From contig JAVEDE010000125.1 in NCBI GenBank assembly GCA_030841105.1, positions 106,584 to 170,583 of the forward strand: 64,000 nt of DNA, in the 5' to 3' direction. This DNA is from Pyrinomonadaceae bacterium (GTDB taxonomy: Bacteria > Acidobacteriota > Blastocatellia > Pyrinomonadales > Pyrinomonadaceae). Under the pieces are notes generated by a model. That model searched no databases, was not told the DNA's origin, and saw only the letters and a program-made list of their open reading frames with translations. The translations under genes were made by a program, and so were the position numbers. This document shows, piece after piece, positions 1 through 13,076 of the stretch (positions are counted from its first letter, which is position 1; every line of letters begins with the position of its first letter).

Positions 1-754
1 CGCGCGCGTTGATGCGCGTGTCGGCGTCGGTGGCAAGTTGCGGCGTCGCGTACTCGACGATGACCAGATGCCCGGCCTGTTTGTAGCTTGCCGACACCGC
101 CTCCGTGCCGCCCGCGAAAGAGACCGCATCGAGCACGGGACGGTTGCCCGCGATCTGCTGCAACTGATCGTAACTGACGGCGTAAGCGGCCTCCGTCTGC
201 GCCGTCTCCCAGTCGGGCAGGTGCTTGACGAGGACGGGAATCTCGCCCGAACCCGCGTCCAGAGTTTCGGCGATCATGTTGGCGAGTGGAGCAGCCCTGC
301 CTTTCTCCACCCCCAAGTCGCCGTTGAGGAGCGCAAAAGTTGTTCCTTTATAAAAAGCGACCGTCTGCAACGTGCAAAAAACCGCGCCCCCTATGTTGTT
401 TAACTTAATAACCCGCCCGCCGCGCTGATCGCCGACGGCTTGAAGACGCCATTTTGTGAGGAGCGCGAAAGCCGCCGAATCCGAGTTGGTCTTCACCAAC
501 GTGACGAAAATTTTTTCATTGTCAGGCGAGATGTAAAGGCGTGAGGCGGCGGAGAGCACACTCCGGTCTTCAACCAAAGCAGCTTTATCACGCGTCGCTA
601 CCGCCTGGCTCGCGCCTTGCGCGCGAAACTCGCCGAGCCGATTCGGCAAAAACTGCGCGGCCTCTTTGGTCGTTACCTCGGCCAGTGTCGGAGTCAGCAG
701 GAGCAACAGGAGCGAGCAACCCGCGAAGAGTTTAGAGAAAAGTGAGACACGCAT
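1..754 (-). CDS. Secreted protein, DUF6599-like, cut by the window edge
   Basis: This reading frame has no stop before the left edge of the window, so the C-terminus is missing and about 251 residues are visible. It begins with a basic N-terminus followed by a Leu-rich hydrophobic stretch and TLAEVTTKEAA, a signal peptide likely cleaved near residue 26. The next part (AAQFLPNRLGEFRAQG, then YISPDNEKIFVTLVK) resembles the acidobacterial secreted family DUF6599, which has no known function; I name it by resemblance only. The start is the ATG at 752-754, with GAAGGAA about 7 bases upstream. The gene is monocistronic as far as can be seen and lies on the same strand as the PH-domain gene, 127 bases downstream of that gene's stop. 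Confidence 0.75.
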   Translation of the reverse strand, partial: MRVSLFSKLFAGCSLLLLLLTPTLAEVTTKEAAQFLPNRLGEFRAQGASQAVATRDKAALVEDRSVLSAASRLYISPDNEKIFVTLVKTNSDSAAFALLTKWRLQAVGDQRGGRVIKLNNIGGAVFCTLQTVAFYKGTTFALLNGDLGVEKGRAAPLANMIAETLDAGSGEIPVLVKHLPDWETAQTEAAYAVSYDQLQQIAGNRPVLDAVSFAGGTEAVSASYKQAGHLVIVEYATPQLATDADTRINAR

Positions 755-881
755 TGAAAATTCCTTCAACTGATGAAACGGCGAAATAACACGCGACCGG
801 CGACACCGAGTTTGATGCCCGCCCTAATGCGCTCGTTGTGTTGAGGTTAATAGTAACCGCCGGGGCTGTTTTAGTTCCAGT

Positions 882-1592
882 TTAGTTCCAGCGGCGCAGT
901 TCGCGCAGGAGCAGTTCGGCGTGGCGGCGCGGCTGCGGGATGTTGTCGAGGAGCGTCTGGCCGCCGACCTCGTTGGCGTTTTCGATGACGAGATCGCCGA
1001 AGCCGAAGATGCGTTGCGGGATGGTGGTGGAGACGGTCACGTCCTGAATGTTGCGCAAGGGGATGTTGCGCGTCTTGCGCGCGATGAGTCCCTGATCAAT
1101 CTCGATCTTTGAGTCGGTCAGCGTGTACTTGATGGTGTTGCGCTTGAGGTGCTTGGAGGCCGGGATCAAGAGGAGCGGGAGCGTGATGAGCACGGCGACG
1201 GGCGCAGAGACGTATTGCCCGGCGAACATGGCGAGCAGGATGCTCAGGCCGACGGCCGCCGCGGCGGCCAGAACGTAGCCGATGCCGATGAAGAGAAACG
1301 TCGGGCGCACGCTGAAGATGACGCGCTCGGCTTCTTCGACTTCGCGCGGCGGGCGTCCCGCAGCGGCGGGCGGCTGCGGCTCGCGCCGGAAACTCGCGGG
1401 CGGTTCGGGCTGCCGGACAGCGGTCAACTCCTGATCGAGTGAGGTGCGGACGCGCATGTCGTCTGCCGCGGGCGACGACTCACGGCCGCCGCGCGAGGCC
1501 ACTTGCGTCGCTTCCGTGTCGGAGGGCGCGCCGCAGGACGAGCAGAAGCGCACATTCGCCGGAATGTCCGCGCCGCAGTTCATACAGTACAT
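882..1592 (-). CDS. Zinc-ribbon membrane protein with a bacterial PH (bPH2/YdbS-type) domain
   Basis: The 236-residue product starts MYCMNCGADIPANVRFC, a double-CxxC zinc ribbon (residues 3-20). A low-complexity Arg/Glu/Pro linker follows, then two hydrophobic segments (about residues 107-155) that should form a membrane hairpin, then a C-terminal bacterial PH domain (about 155-235, YTLTDSKIEIDQGLIARKT, IPLRNIQDV). YdbS/DUF304 proteins share this membrane-plus-PH plan; a role in envelope or membrane stress is family knowledge only. I chose ATG 1592 over the longer frame because GAAGGAG sits just upstream and the zinc ribbon begins there. It follows the pseudo-receiver gene by 13 bases, so the two are probably one operon. 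The last codons and stop are tandemly duplicated in the DNA. Confidence 0.85.
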   Translation of the reverse strand: MYCMNCGADIPANVRFCSSCGAPSDTEATQVASRGGRESSPAADDMRVRTSLDQELTAVRQPEPPASFRREPQPPAAAGRPPREVEEAERVIFSVRPTFLFIGIGYVLAAAAAVGLSILLAMFAGQYVSAPVAVLITLPLLLIPASKHLKRNTIKYTLTDSKIEIDQGLIARKTRNIPLRNIQDVTVSTTIPQRIFGFGDLVIENANEVGGQTLLDNIPQPRRHAELLLRELRRWN

Positions 1593-1605
1593 AAGTTTCA
1601 CTCCT

Positions 1606-3222
1606 TCAATCGGTGATCCCGACCGTCCGCACGCAGTCCAACAACTCCTCCGGGTCATACGGCACGACGACGAAACCGCGCGCGCCGAGTTGTCTGGCTT
1701 CGGCGCGCACGCGCTCGCGTTCCGGCGTGTTCGAGAGCAGCAGCACGACTGGCAGCGGCAGTCGTTCGTGGTGCTGTCGGTGGAGGCGACGCAGGGCTTC
1801 CAACCCGTCTATGCCGTAGAGAGCATCTTCGATCACGAGCAGGTCCGGGCGTTCGATGCGCAGCAGGTTGATGGCCTGCAAACCGTCGAAGGCCGCGCGC
1901 ACTTCGTAGCCCGCGCTCCTGAGCAGCAGGTTGATCTGCGCCATGCGCGCCGGGTCGGAGATGGTGAGCAAGAGGCGTCGCGGCATGAGCGCGCCGCGCG
2001 TGCGCCGTTCGCGTTCGCGCGCCGCAGCGTCGGCGGCCGCCTGCGCGAGCGTCCCCTGCCCGGCAGTCGCGCCCGCGCCGCCGCCCGCAGGCATCATCGA
2101 AGTCTCCATGTCCGTCTGTTTCGACTCGCGCACCGCGCGCGACGGCGAGAAATCCACGCGCGCGTTTCGTTCGGCGGCAGACTCCGGCCTCGGCGCGTCC
2201 GAACCGTGCGAAGCTAACGGCGCGGTCGCGCCACTATCATCAACCGCCGTCTTGACCGCCGGACGACGAGGCGGGGAAGTCTCTACTTGCGACTCTTCCG
2301 CGCGCACTTGTGCGTCCGTCGGGCGCGTCTGTTGGAGCGCGGCTTCGGCCTGTTCGATCAGGCTCTCGATCTCCGTTCCGTCCGCAGGGAAAGAGGCGAG
2401 GCCGATGTCGAGCGAACCGCCGACTGTCGCTTGCGTCGTTTGAAACTCTTGGCTCAAACGCGCGAGGTCGGCGTGCGCCGCGCGCGCGGTCTTTTGCGGA
2501 AGATAGACGAGCAACAGCGTCGGGCCGTAAAAGGCGACCGCATCAACGCGCCGCAAGTTGACGCGGAAAAAATCGTGTGCGGCGGCGAGCGTGTGCGTCT
2601 CCGCGTTCGCGCCCGTCGCGCCGACGCCTGCGTCGGCGATAAGCGCGAGCGTGCCCGTCGCGCCTTCGCTCGCGTCGGCGCGGACGCCTTCGAGCAGTTG
2701 CAGGAAGTCGTCAATCTCGGCGCGACGTTCGAGCGCGGCGAGCGCGGCGGTGCGTCGCCCCGCCTCTGCGCGCCAGAAGAGGGCGTCGAGGCGCGCGGCG
2801 ATTTCGGCGGGCGGAGTGGCGAGCGCGAAGTAATCGTCCGCGCCGAGACGCACGGCCTGCGCGCGCAAATCCGCGTCCGCGCGTTCGAACAAGAGGACGA
2901 GCGGAAGCGCGGCGGTCGCGCGCTCGGCACGCAAGCGCGCCGCCGCTTCCAACCCCTCCGCGCCACCGCCGCCTCGCCCGCCGCCCGCCTCGACGAGCGC
3001 GACGTGCGGCGCGAACTCGGCGACGGCCGCGGCCGCCTGCCCGGCTCGCGCGGCGCGCACTTCGTAGCCAGCCGCGGAGAGACGTGCGGGCAGTAATTCA
3101 CCTGCGGGACTGTGGGCGATGACGAGGACGCGTCGCGCCGTCGTGCGCGCGTCTCTGCGTGGCTGCTGCGGGGCGGCGTTGCTGCTCTGTGCGGCGTTCG
3201 ACACGTTCGGTGACGACTCCAA
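1606..3222 (-). CDS. REC - degenerate GGDEF - REC protein lacking catalytic residues
   Basis: The frame encodes about 538 residues. A receiver-like domain (about 30-155) is followed by a domain with GGDEF-like spacing (about 165-310, VAFYGPTLLLVYLP, then DIGLASFPADGTEIESLI), an Arg/Ala/Ser-rich linker, and a second receiver (about 415-535, RRLLLTISDPARMAQ). Both receivers carry Glu where the phospho-accepting Asp should be (VALVEAG and LLVIEDALYG). The conserved Lys is also gone (FALATPP, FVVVPYD), and GGDEF has become GPTLL. Phosphotransfer and c-di-GMP synthesis are therefore unlikely. I infer a constitutive or protein-binding scaffold. The start is uncertain: the TTG at 3222 lacks a clear Shine-Dalgarno and no early ATG exists. 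The PH-domain gene follows closely on the same strand. Confidence 0.8.
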   Translation of the reverse strand: MESSPNVSNAAQSSNAAPQQPRRDARTTARRVLVIAHSPAGELLPARLSAAGYEVRAARAGQAAAAVAEFAPHVALVEAGGGRGGGGAEGLEAAARLRAERATAALPLVLLFERADADLRAQAVRLGADDYFALATPPAEIAARLDALFWRAEAGRRTAALAALERRAEIDDFLQLLEGVRADASEGATGTLALIADAGVGATGANAETHTLAAAHDFFRVNLRRVDAVAFYGPTLLLVYLPQKTARAAHADLARLSQEFQTTQATVGGSLDIGLASFPADGTEIESLIEQAEAALQQTRPTDAQVRAEESQVETSPPRRPAVKTAVDDSGATAPLASHGSDAPRPESAAERNARVDFSPSRAVRESKQTDMETSMMPAGGGAGATAGQGTLAQAAADAAARERERRTRGALMPRRLLLTISDPARMAQINLLLRSAGYEVRAAFDGLQAINLLRIERPDLLVIEDALYGIDGLEALRRLHRQHHERLPLPVVLLLSNTPERERVRAEARQLGARGFVVVPYDPEELLDCVRTVGITD

Positions 3223-3310
3223 AAATCTGCGGTTCGCTCGCGTGCGCCGAGAGAGATTCCCGGCGCGCGTTTATCATACCTAAGAGCGTCGTTTAAGACC
3301 ATACAGGCGA

Positions 3311-3466
3311 ATCGAACGATGAACGCGGAATGATGAACGATGATAAGAGTTGGGTCTTTGTCCATCGTCAGTTGCCCTTGATCAGTTGTCCGTTGCCTGT
3401 AGCGATCACGCGAGTTGCTAAAGACAGACTCGAACCACTGACAACTGACCACGGACAACTGGCAGC
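3311..3466. repeat. Heptad-phased repeat, imperfect inverted arms (GACAACT type)
   Basis: Three runs of 7-bp units occupy most of this intergenic stretch. A CGAACGA/TGAACGC run lies at 3311-3345, a CAGTTGT/CCGTTGC run at 3366-3400, and the inverse ACTGACA/ACGGACA run at 3428-3466. The last two pair imperfectly as a hairpin. Neither run is coding. Confidence 0.7.
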
Positions 3467-3479
3467 CTTAAAAACTGAA

Positions 3480-3512
3480 GCGGGGCGGGTGTGGCTTACA
3501 CACACGCCCCGC
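3480..3512 (-). terminator. Rho-independent terminator candidate downstream of the transglycosylase gene
   Basis: A 14-bp GC-rich stem (GCGGGGCGGGTGTG pairing with CACACACGCCCCGC, one mismatch) has a 5-base loop. Read on the minus strand it is followed by TTCAGTTTTTAAGG. It lies 30 bases beyond the stop of the gene ending at 3544. Confidence 0.7.
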
Positions 3513-3543
3513 TCGCTCAATTCGTGTTTCTCTCGCGCTCGCC

Positions 3544-4383
3544 TTACTGCGTGACGAGCATCAGCTTCCCGTCCGGCAGGCGCACGGCGTAGACGTTTCG
3601 TTCGTAGAGTTGCGCGGCGGGCGTCTCGTTGGCCGCGCTGGCGAGCGTGTCCGGCGTCTTCGACACGACGGGCGCGCGCCGCGCCGTCTGCGGGTCGCGC
3701 ATCAACGCGTAACGCTCCGAGATGCGCTTCACGTATTCCTGCGTCTCGCGGTAGGGAGGCACGCCCCTGTACTTATCAACCGCGCCTTCGCCCGCGTTGT
3801 AACCGGCGAGCGCGAGGCCGACGTCGCCGTTGAAACGATTCAACAGGAAGCGTATGTAACGCGTGCCGGCTTCGATGTTCTGCGCCGGGTCGAAGATGTT
3901 GCGCACACCGAAACGCGCGGCGGTCGCGGGCATCAACTGCATCAGCCCGCGCGCCCCTTTGTAAGAGACGGCCATCTTCTTGAACGCCGACTCGCGGTGC
4001 ATAATCGAGTAGATCAACACCGGGTCAACGCCGTGACGCGTGCTCGCATCCACGATGTAAGAATCAACTTTCGTGTCGCCCGTCGTGAAGCCGTCGAGCG
4101 CCGCGCCCGCGTACATCGCCCGACTTGCCGTCGGCCGCATGCTGTAGACGGTCGGCTTAACCGACACGTTCGCCAACTCGAAAGTCGTCAGAGCGCGCGC
4201 GCTTTTGCCGGTTTTGCTCCCGGCGGGAGCGAGCGGTGCGGGCGTGGGTGCGACGGCGATCTGCACGCCGCCCGCGATGTCGAAATTATCGTGATGATAA
4301 CGTGCGCCCGTCTGCGCCGTCGCGAGGGTGGCGCAGAGCGCGACGAACGCGAGCGCGACGAACGGGAGGGGAAACTTTTTCAT
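3544..4383 (-). CDS. Lytic transglycosylase, SLT (family 1) type, exported
   Basis: The 279-residue protein starts [18 protein letters not shown], a signal peptide ending near ATAQT. The catalytic SLT domain (about residues 110-235) carries the expected signatures: the glutamate of IMHRESAF (near 129), GLMQLMP, and [10 protein letters not shown]. Such enzymes cleave the MurNAc-GlcNAc bond of peptidoglycan to give 1,6-anhydro ends and act in the periplasm in wall turnover or secretion-system insertion. A disordered region separates signal and domain. ATG 4383 was preferred to the longer frame because the signal peptide begins there. It is followed by its own terminator, so it is probably monocistronic. 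Confidence 0.92.
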   Translation of the reverse strand: MKKFPLPFVALAFVALCATLATAQTGARYHHDNFDIAGGVQIAVAPTPAPLAPAGSKTGKSARALTTFELANVSVKPTVYSMRPTASRAMYAGAALDGFTTGDTKVDSYIVDASTRHGVDPVLIYSIMHRESAFKKMAVSYKGARGLMQLMPATAARFGVRNIFDPAQNIEAGTRYIRFLLNRFNGDVGLALAGYNAGEGAVDKYRGVPPYRETQEYVKRISERYALMRDPQTARRAPVVSKTPDTLASAANETPAAQLYERNVYAVRLPDGKLMLVTQ

Positions 4384-5052
4384 ACCGCCTGCCAGTCTGG
4401 AAATTACTCGCGGGAGTCGAAAGGGCGACGCGACGCGTCTTGCCGTCTCACGCGACTCCTGCAAAAATCCGGTGCTGAGAAAATTGAGAGGAAGGGTGAA
4501 AACTCTCTTGGGAGCGTCTTCGTTTTGGGGCGCGTCCCTCTTGAATGAGGACGCATTTTGAGAGTAGCACACGGGCGGAAAGCGCGGCAACAACAAAGTT
4601 AAAACACGTCTTTAATGGGAAGGTTTGCGGCTTTTATTGCGAATCGCAATCGGCTGACTCTCTCTGTTCCCCCTTTGTGACCTCTCCGCCTCTGCGTTGA
4701 ACGCTTGATGAACCGGTACTCACCTCATCAACACAGAGGACACGGAGGGGCACAAAAAAATAATGGCTTGTGTAAAGAGATAAGGCGGCGAATTGAGTGG
4801 CCTTGCAACTTTTTATGCAAGTTTTTGCTGTCCGGGTCGCCGCGTCGGGCGCTTGAAAATTGGTCGCGCAAAATTTGCAAGCAGAGATAAGGTCACAGAG
4901 TTCATGCGGTTAACCCTTCGTTACGGGTCGCGGCGCGTGCTTTTCGCGTTCTCTCTAGGGGCTTGACAGCGTGTATATGATGAGCGCGCTTTACCTCAAG
5001 ACACGTATCCAGCGCCTCACGCGCCAAGACTTTTAGTAGAAGGAGTTATTCC
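4384..5052. other. Intergenic region between divergent genes
   Basis: This stretch has lower GC than its surroundings. It holds one inverted repeat (4674-4755, listed separately) and AT-richer filler (about 4756-4910) with no recognisable gene. A TTGACA at 4963-4968 lacks a convincing -10 element at normal spacing. Confidence 0.6.
4674..4755. repeat. Inverted repeat of heptad-like units (CACAGAG/GACACGG type)
   Basis: The left arm (4674-4700) and right arm (4727-4755) pair over about 27 bp with a few mismatches, flanking a 26-base loop. The right arm reads TCAACACAGAGGACACGG and continues GAGGGGCACAAA in 7-bp steps. It is one member of the window-wide hairpin family. Confidence 0.7.
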
Positions 5053-5421
5053 ATGAGAAGACTGCTCGTCGCTTTCCTCACGTTGATCTACTGCGCCGCG
5101 TCCGTCCCGTTGGCGGCGCAGAACGCCGTCAGGCCGTCAACCGCTCCACAGGGCGACGCGAACTCGAAGCCCGCCGTCAAACGCGCGCCCGTCTTTCGCT
5201 CGACCAAAGAACAGATCAAGCAGGCGCAAGCCCTCCTCAAAACGCGCGGCTTTTATGACGGGCAAGGGGACGGCAAACTCAACGACGACACGCGCGCCGC
5301 GCTTAGAAAATATCAGGAGGCCGAAGGTCTCAAAATCACCGGCACGCTCAACAAGGTCACGCTCGAACGGATGGGCATCGTCCTCACCGACCGGCAGAAG
5401 GAATGGAAGCCCGCGACTTAA
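5053..5421 (+). CDS. Secreted peptidoglycan-binding-domain protein
   Basis: This 122-residue protein has a signal peptide (MRRLLVAFLTLIYCAASV, cleavage near PLAAQNA) and, after a short Pro/Lys-rich linker, one PG_binding_1 domain (about residues 50-112: IKQAQALLKTRGFYDGQGDG, then TRAALRKYQEAEGLKITGTL). That fold binds cell-wall peptidoglycan and usually accompanies a catalytic domain, which is absent here. The start ATG has AAGGAG 8 bases upstream. The gene is divergent from the lytic transglycosylase, so both could serve wall remodelling; that link is inference. Confidence 0.9.
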   Translation: MRRLLVAFLTLIYCAASVPLAAQNAVRPSTAPQGDANSKPAVKRAPVFRSTKEQIKQAQALLKTRGFYDGQGDGKLNDDTRAALRKYQEAEGLKITGTLNKVTLERMGIVLTDRQKEWKPAT

Positions 5422-5547
5422 CCGGCGCGGGACAGGCTGAAACAGGGCAGGCCAAAAACTGAACGGGGCGGCCGGAATCAAATTGAGCGAACTCGCCCGT
5501 GTGACTCCTGACCGCCCCCGTCGGCGTTATCCAAACGCGTTAGCCGC

Positions 5548-8337
<2,790 letters not shown>

Positions 8338-8501
8338 AAAAATTACACTCACCCCACAGCGTCCAGCCGTGGTTTTTCCGTCCTCAAGTTTGACCTATGA
8401 GTCTAGCACGCGGCGCGCGGGCGGGTGAAATTGCCGGATCGGACGGCGTTCGCCATGTCGGGAGGCGACGGTGCGGGGCGTCGAGTGGTGGCGGGTTGTG
8501 G

Positions 8502-8795
8502 TCAGTCGTCGCCGAAGCGTTCTTGAAACTGGTCGTGCCACGCATCCATGCTGTCGGCCATGCGCTGCTCGCATTCGTAGCTGCAATACTGATTATTGTA
8601 TTCGGGCTTCACCGACGACAATCCGCAGACGCGGCAGTCGGTAGCCGGGTTGATGGGATAACCATTGAAGGCGTATTGCTGCCCGGCATCCAGCGGCGGC
8701 CGCGCGTCGGCTTTTGGCGGCTGCGGCGGCTTGTCGTAACCGCCGCCGAGCGCGGCGATGATCGAGTCGAACAAGTTTCTAAAAGCTGATGCCAT
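8502..8795 (-). CDS. Small Cys-rich (zinc-finger-like) hypothetical protein
   Basis: This 97-residue protein begins with an amphipathic stretch (MASAFRNLFDSIIAALGGGY). A Pro-rich linker follows, then a Cys cluster, CRVCGLSS, and about 13 residues later CSYECE, which could bind one zinc ion. I do not recognise the family. ATG 8795 is chosen over an upstream GTG because GGAG lies about 8 bases before it. It lies between recX and alaS on the same strand, 66 bases after recX, and may be cotranscribed with them. Confidence 0.7.
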   Translation of the reverse strand: MASAFRNLFDSIIAALGGGYDKPPQPPKADARPPLDAGQQYAFNGYPINPATDCRVCGLSSVKPEYNNQYCSYECEQRMADSMDAWHDQFQERFGDD

Positions 8796-8861
8796 GTGCG
8801 TCTCCACGGAGAGGTTTGCGCCGCGTCGGGATGGCGGCGAGAGCGTTCGCCCCGGCGCTCT

Positions 8862-9452
8862 TTAATCGTCCGTGCCGCCTGCGGCGGCCTCTTCGTCTTC
8901 GTCCAGTTCGGCGGACGCGAGCGCGCGGACTTTGTTGATGATGAGGTCGTAGCTGAAGCCGCGACGCAGGAGATGATCGAAGAGGCTCTTGGTCTCCTGC
9001 CGAGTCGTGGGGCGACCGCGCAGGCGGACGCGCTTTTCGATGGCCTGATCAATGAGTTCGGATTCGGGCATGGCCTCGAAAACTTTTTCGAGCGTCTGTG
9101 CGGCGAGTTCGTGGTCAATCTGTTTGGTTTGCAGGTCGCGCGCCAGTTGCCGCTTCCCGACGGGCTTCTGCCGGACGCGCGCCGAAGCGTAGCCGAGCGC
9201 GAACTGCTCGTCGTCGAGATAGCCGTACTCGCTGAGTTTGGCGACGGCGTAATCGGCGGCCTCCTCGGTCGTCCACTCTTTTTCGAGCAGCCGCTCGCGT
9301 AGTTCGGCGACGGAGCGCGGCTTGGCGGCGAGGAGTTTGACGGCGCGTTGCAGCGTGCGCGTGCGCGAGCGTTCGGGGTCAACGGGGCGTTTCGGCTTGG
9401 CCTCCGTCTCGTTGATGTCTCTCACATTGGCTCTGCGTTTTGGCCTGCGCAT
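8862..9452 (-). CDS. recX: RecX family regulatory protein
   Basis: The 196-residue protein has a basic N-terminal extension, then the three-helix repeats of RecX: LQRAVKLLAAKPRSVAELRE, then LSEYGYLDDEQFALGYASAR (a signature motif), then FDHLLRRGFSYDLIINKV. RecX binds RecA filaments and limits their extension during homologous recombination. recA itself is not in the window. An acidic tail (DEDEEAAAGGTDD) ends the protein. A G/A-rich inverted repeat begins 16 bases upstream of the start and separates recX from the divergent truB. Confidence 0.93.
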   Translation of the reverse strand: MRRPKRRANVRDINETEAKPKRPVDPERSRTRTLQRAVKLLAAKPRSVAELRERLLEKEWTTEEAADYAVAKLSEYGYLDDEQFALGYASARVRQKPVGKRQLARDLQTKQIDHELAAQTLEKVFEAMPESELIDQAIEKRVRLRGRPTTRQETKSLFDHLLRRGFSYDLIINKVRALASAELDEDEEAAAGGTDD

Positions 9453-9468
9453 GAGGCTATTAAAACAT

Positions 9469-9637
9469 AGGGTAAAGGGGAAGGGGTAAGGGGGAGGCGG
9501 GGCGGGGAAGGGAAAGGGGGAAAGGGGAAAGGGTAAGGGGAAGAAAACTGCCGCGCGCCTCGACCCGGCGGTCGGCGCGGCGACGCGTCTCGCGTCGCCG
9601 CACCTTTCCCCTTTCCCCCTTTCCCTTTACCCTAACG
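9469..9637. repeat. Long hairpin of 7-bp purine-rich units between recX and truB
   Basis: The left arm (9469-9543) is a run of heptads such as GGGTAAA, GGGGAAG and GGGGAAA. The right arm (about 9600-9636) is the inverse (CCTTTCC/CCTTTAC units). The central part is GC-rich and partly palindromic (GCGGCGACGCGTCTCGCGTCGCCGC is split around 9581-9600). The right arm ends three bases before the truB ATG, leaving no room for a Shine-Dalgarno of normal sequence. Confidence 0.85.
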
Positions 9638-9639
9638 TC

Positions 9640-10680
9640 ATGGACGGCGCACTCATCATAGACAAACCGGCGGGGTGGACTTCGCACGACGTGGTGGCGC
9701 GCGTGCGGCGCGTGCTGCGGGAGCGGCGCGTCGGCCACACGGGCACGCTCGACCCGTTCGCGACCGGCGTGCTGGTCGTGCTCGTCGGCCGCGCAACGCG
9801 CCTCGCGCAGTTCCTCGCGGGGGCGGAGAAGGAGTATGACGCCACGGTGCGTTTCGGCTACGCGACCGAGACCGGCGACTTGACGGGCGCGCGTCGCGCG
9901 GAGACGAGGGCAGGAGATGCAACTGCGACGGGCGAGGCTGCAACGGGAGACGGAGCGACGGAAGGCGGTGCGATGGACGACTCTGCGATGGGCGCGCGGG
10001 CGTCGTGCGCGGAGTGGGGCAGGGCGGAGGTCGAGCGCGCGCTTGAGAGTCTGCGCGGGGAGATCGAGCAAGTGCCGCCGATGTATTCGGCGAAGAAAGT
10101 GGCGGGGCGGAAGTTGTATGAACTGGCGCGGCGCGGCGTCGAAGTCGAACGCGCGGCGGTGCGCGTGCGCGTGCGCGAGTTGGAAGTATTGGACGAAGAG
10201 GGCGGCGCGTGGTTGCGCGCGAACGTGGACGGGACGTGCGAGATGCGCGTGCGCGTCGCCTGTTCGGCGGGGACGTATGTGCGCGTGCTGGCCGAAGACC
10301 TCGGCGCGCGGCTCGGCGCGGGCGCGCACCTCTCGGCGTTGCGCCGCACGCGCGCGGGCACGTTCCGGATCGCAGAGGCCGTCACGCTTGAGACGCTGGC
10401 CGAGCGCGTGGAGGCGGGCGGACTCGGCGAACTCCTGATCACGCCCGACGCGATGCTGCCCGATTTAGCTTTCCTGCATCTAACGGCCGAGGACGCGCGC
10501 CGTGCGCGTCACGGCGCGGCGATTGGCGTCGCGCGCGACATCGGTTCGCAGTGGCGCGAGGGCGAGCGCGTGCGCCTGCGCGACGGCGAGGCGGGAAACT
10601 TGATCGCCGTCGGCGTCTACGACGAGGCAAACGGCCGTTTGCAGCCGCGCGTGATGCTCGACGCGGGCGGCGAAAAATAA
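9640..10680 (+). CDS. truB: tRNA pseudouridine(55) synthase TruB
   Basis: The 346-residue enzyme converts U55 of tRNAs to pseudouridine. The N-terminus MDGALIIDKPAGWTSHDVV and the catalytic-Asp motif VGHTGTLDPFATGVL (Asp38) are diagnostic, and VPPMYSAKKVAGRKLYELAR is the second conserved block. Residues 90-125 form an Ala/Thr/Gly-rich low-complexity insertion (GDATATGEAATGDGATEGG) not typical of the family. The C-terminal part (about 270-340) looks like the usual TruB C-terminal/PUA-like extension. No Shine-Dalgarno is visible because the hairpin arm abuts the ATG. Confidence 0.97.
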   Translation: MDGALIIDKPAGWTSHDVVARVRRVLRERRVGHTGTLDPFATGVLVVLVGRATRLAQFLAGAEKEYDATVRFGYATETGDLTGARRAETRAGDATATGEAATGDGATEGGAMDDSAMGARASCAEWGRAEVERALESLRGEIEQVPPMYSAKKVAGRKLYELARRGVEVERAAVRVRVRELEVLDEEGGAWLRANVDGTCEMRVRVACSAGTYVRVLAEDLGARLGAGAHLSALRRTRAGTFRIAEAVTLETLAERVEAGGLGELLITPDAMLPDLAFLHLTAEDARRARHGAAIGVARDIGSQWREGERVRLRDGEAGNLIAVGVYDEANGRLQPRVMLDAGGEK

Positions 10681-10683
10681 CCG

Positions 10684-10715
10684 TTGATTCGCCCCCCCCC
10701 GGCCTGTGTTATAAT
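10684..10715 (+). promoter_or_regulatory. Candidate sigma70-type promoter upstream of prkA
   Basis: A perfect TATAAT (10710-10715) preceded by TGTGT is the best -10 element seen in the window. A TTGATT lies 20 bases upstream, longer than the usual 17, so the -35 assignment is weak. Transcription from here gives a leader of about 300 bases before prkA (10722-11021), in which I see no gene or recognised riboswitch. Confidence 0.5.
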
Positions 10716-11021
10716 CGCGGCAAGCGGCGAAAGTAGATGTCGCGAAAAGTCGCACGTCCCGCCCGTCGCTCTCGTTTGACAACCAAGTCCTAACAGGATT
10801 TTCAAAGACTCGACGGCGCTAGATCGGGCACGCATCCGCGCACGTCCCCACCGGTCGCATCGAGACTTGTCCTAATATCAACGCGACTCGCGACGCGGGC
10901 GACCGATAGCCCGGACGAAGCGAAGCAGCCCGCCGTTCGAGAGCCGCCCGGAATAAAAAGGAAGGGCGTGACTTCCCCACGCCGTCCACGCGCGCGAAGC
11001 CGTTTTAGAGGTATCAAGGCT

Positions 11022-12962
<1,941 letters not shown>

Positions 12963-13076
12963 ACCGGCGCGGCGCGGGCGCGGCTCTAACGAGTGTCGCC
13001 GCACGTTTAAACTTGAACCGAATGCCCGCGCTTTCCCGTCTGAAAGTCGCGGGCGTTTGGCTTAAACTGAAACTTT

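Noticed and set aside
3428..3466. GGTTCGAGTC-like T-loop sequence suggesting a tRNA
   Set aside because: The flanks do not fold into a cloverleaf; the match is part of the heptad repeat.
4963..4991. TTGACA promoter upstream of the 5053 gene
   Set aside because: No acceptable -10 hexamer lies at 15-19 bases; the TATATGA nearby is only about 5 bases away.
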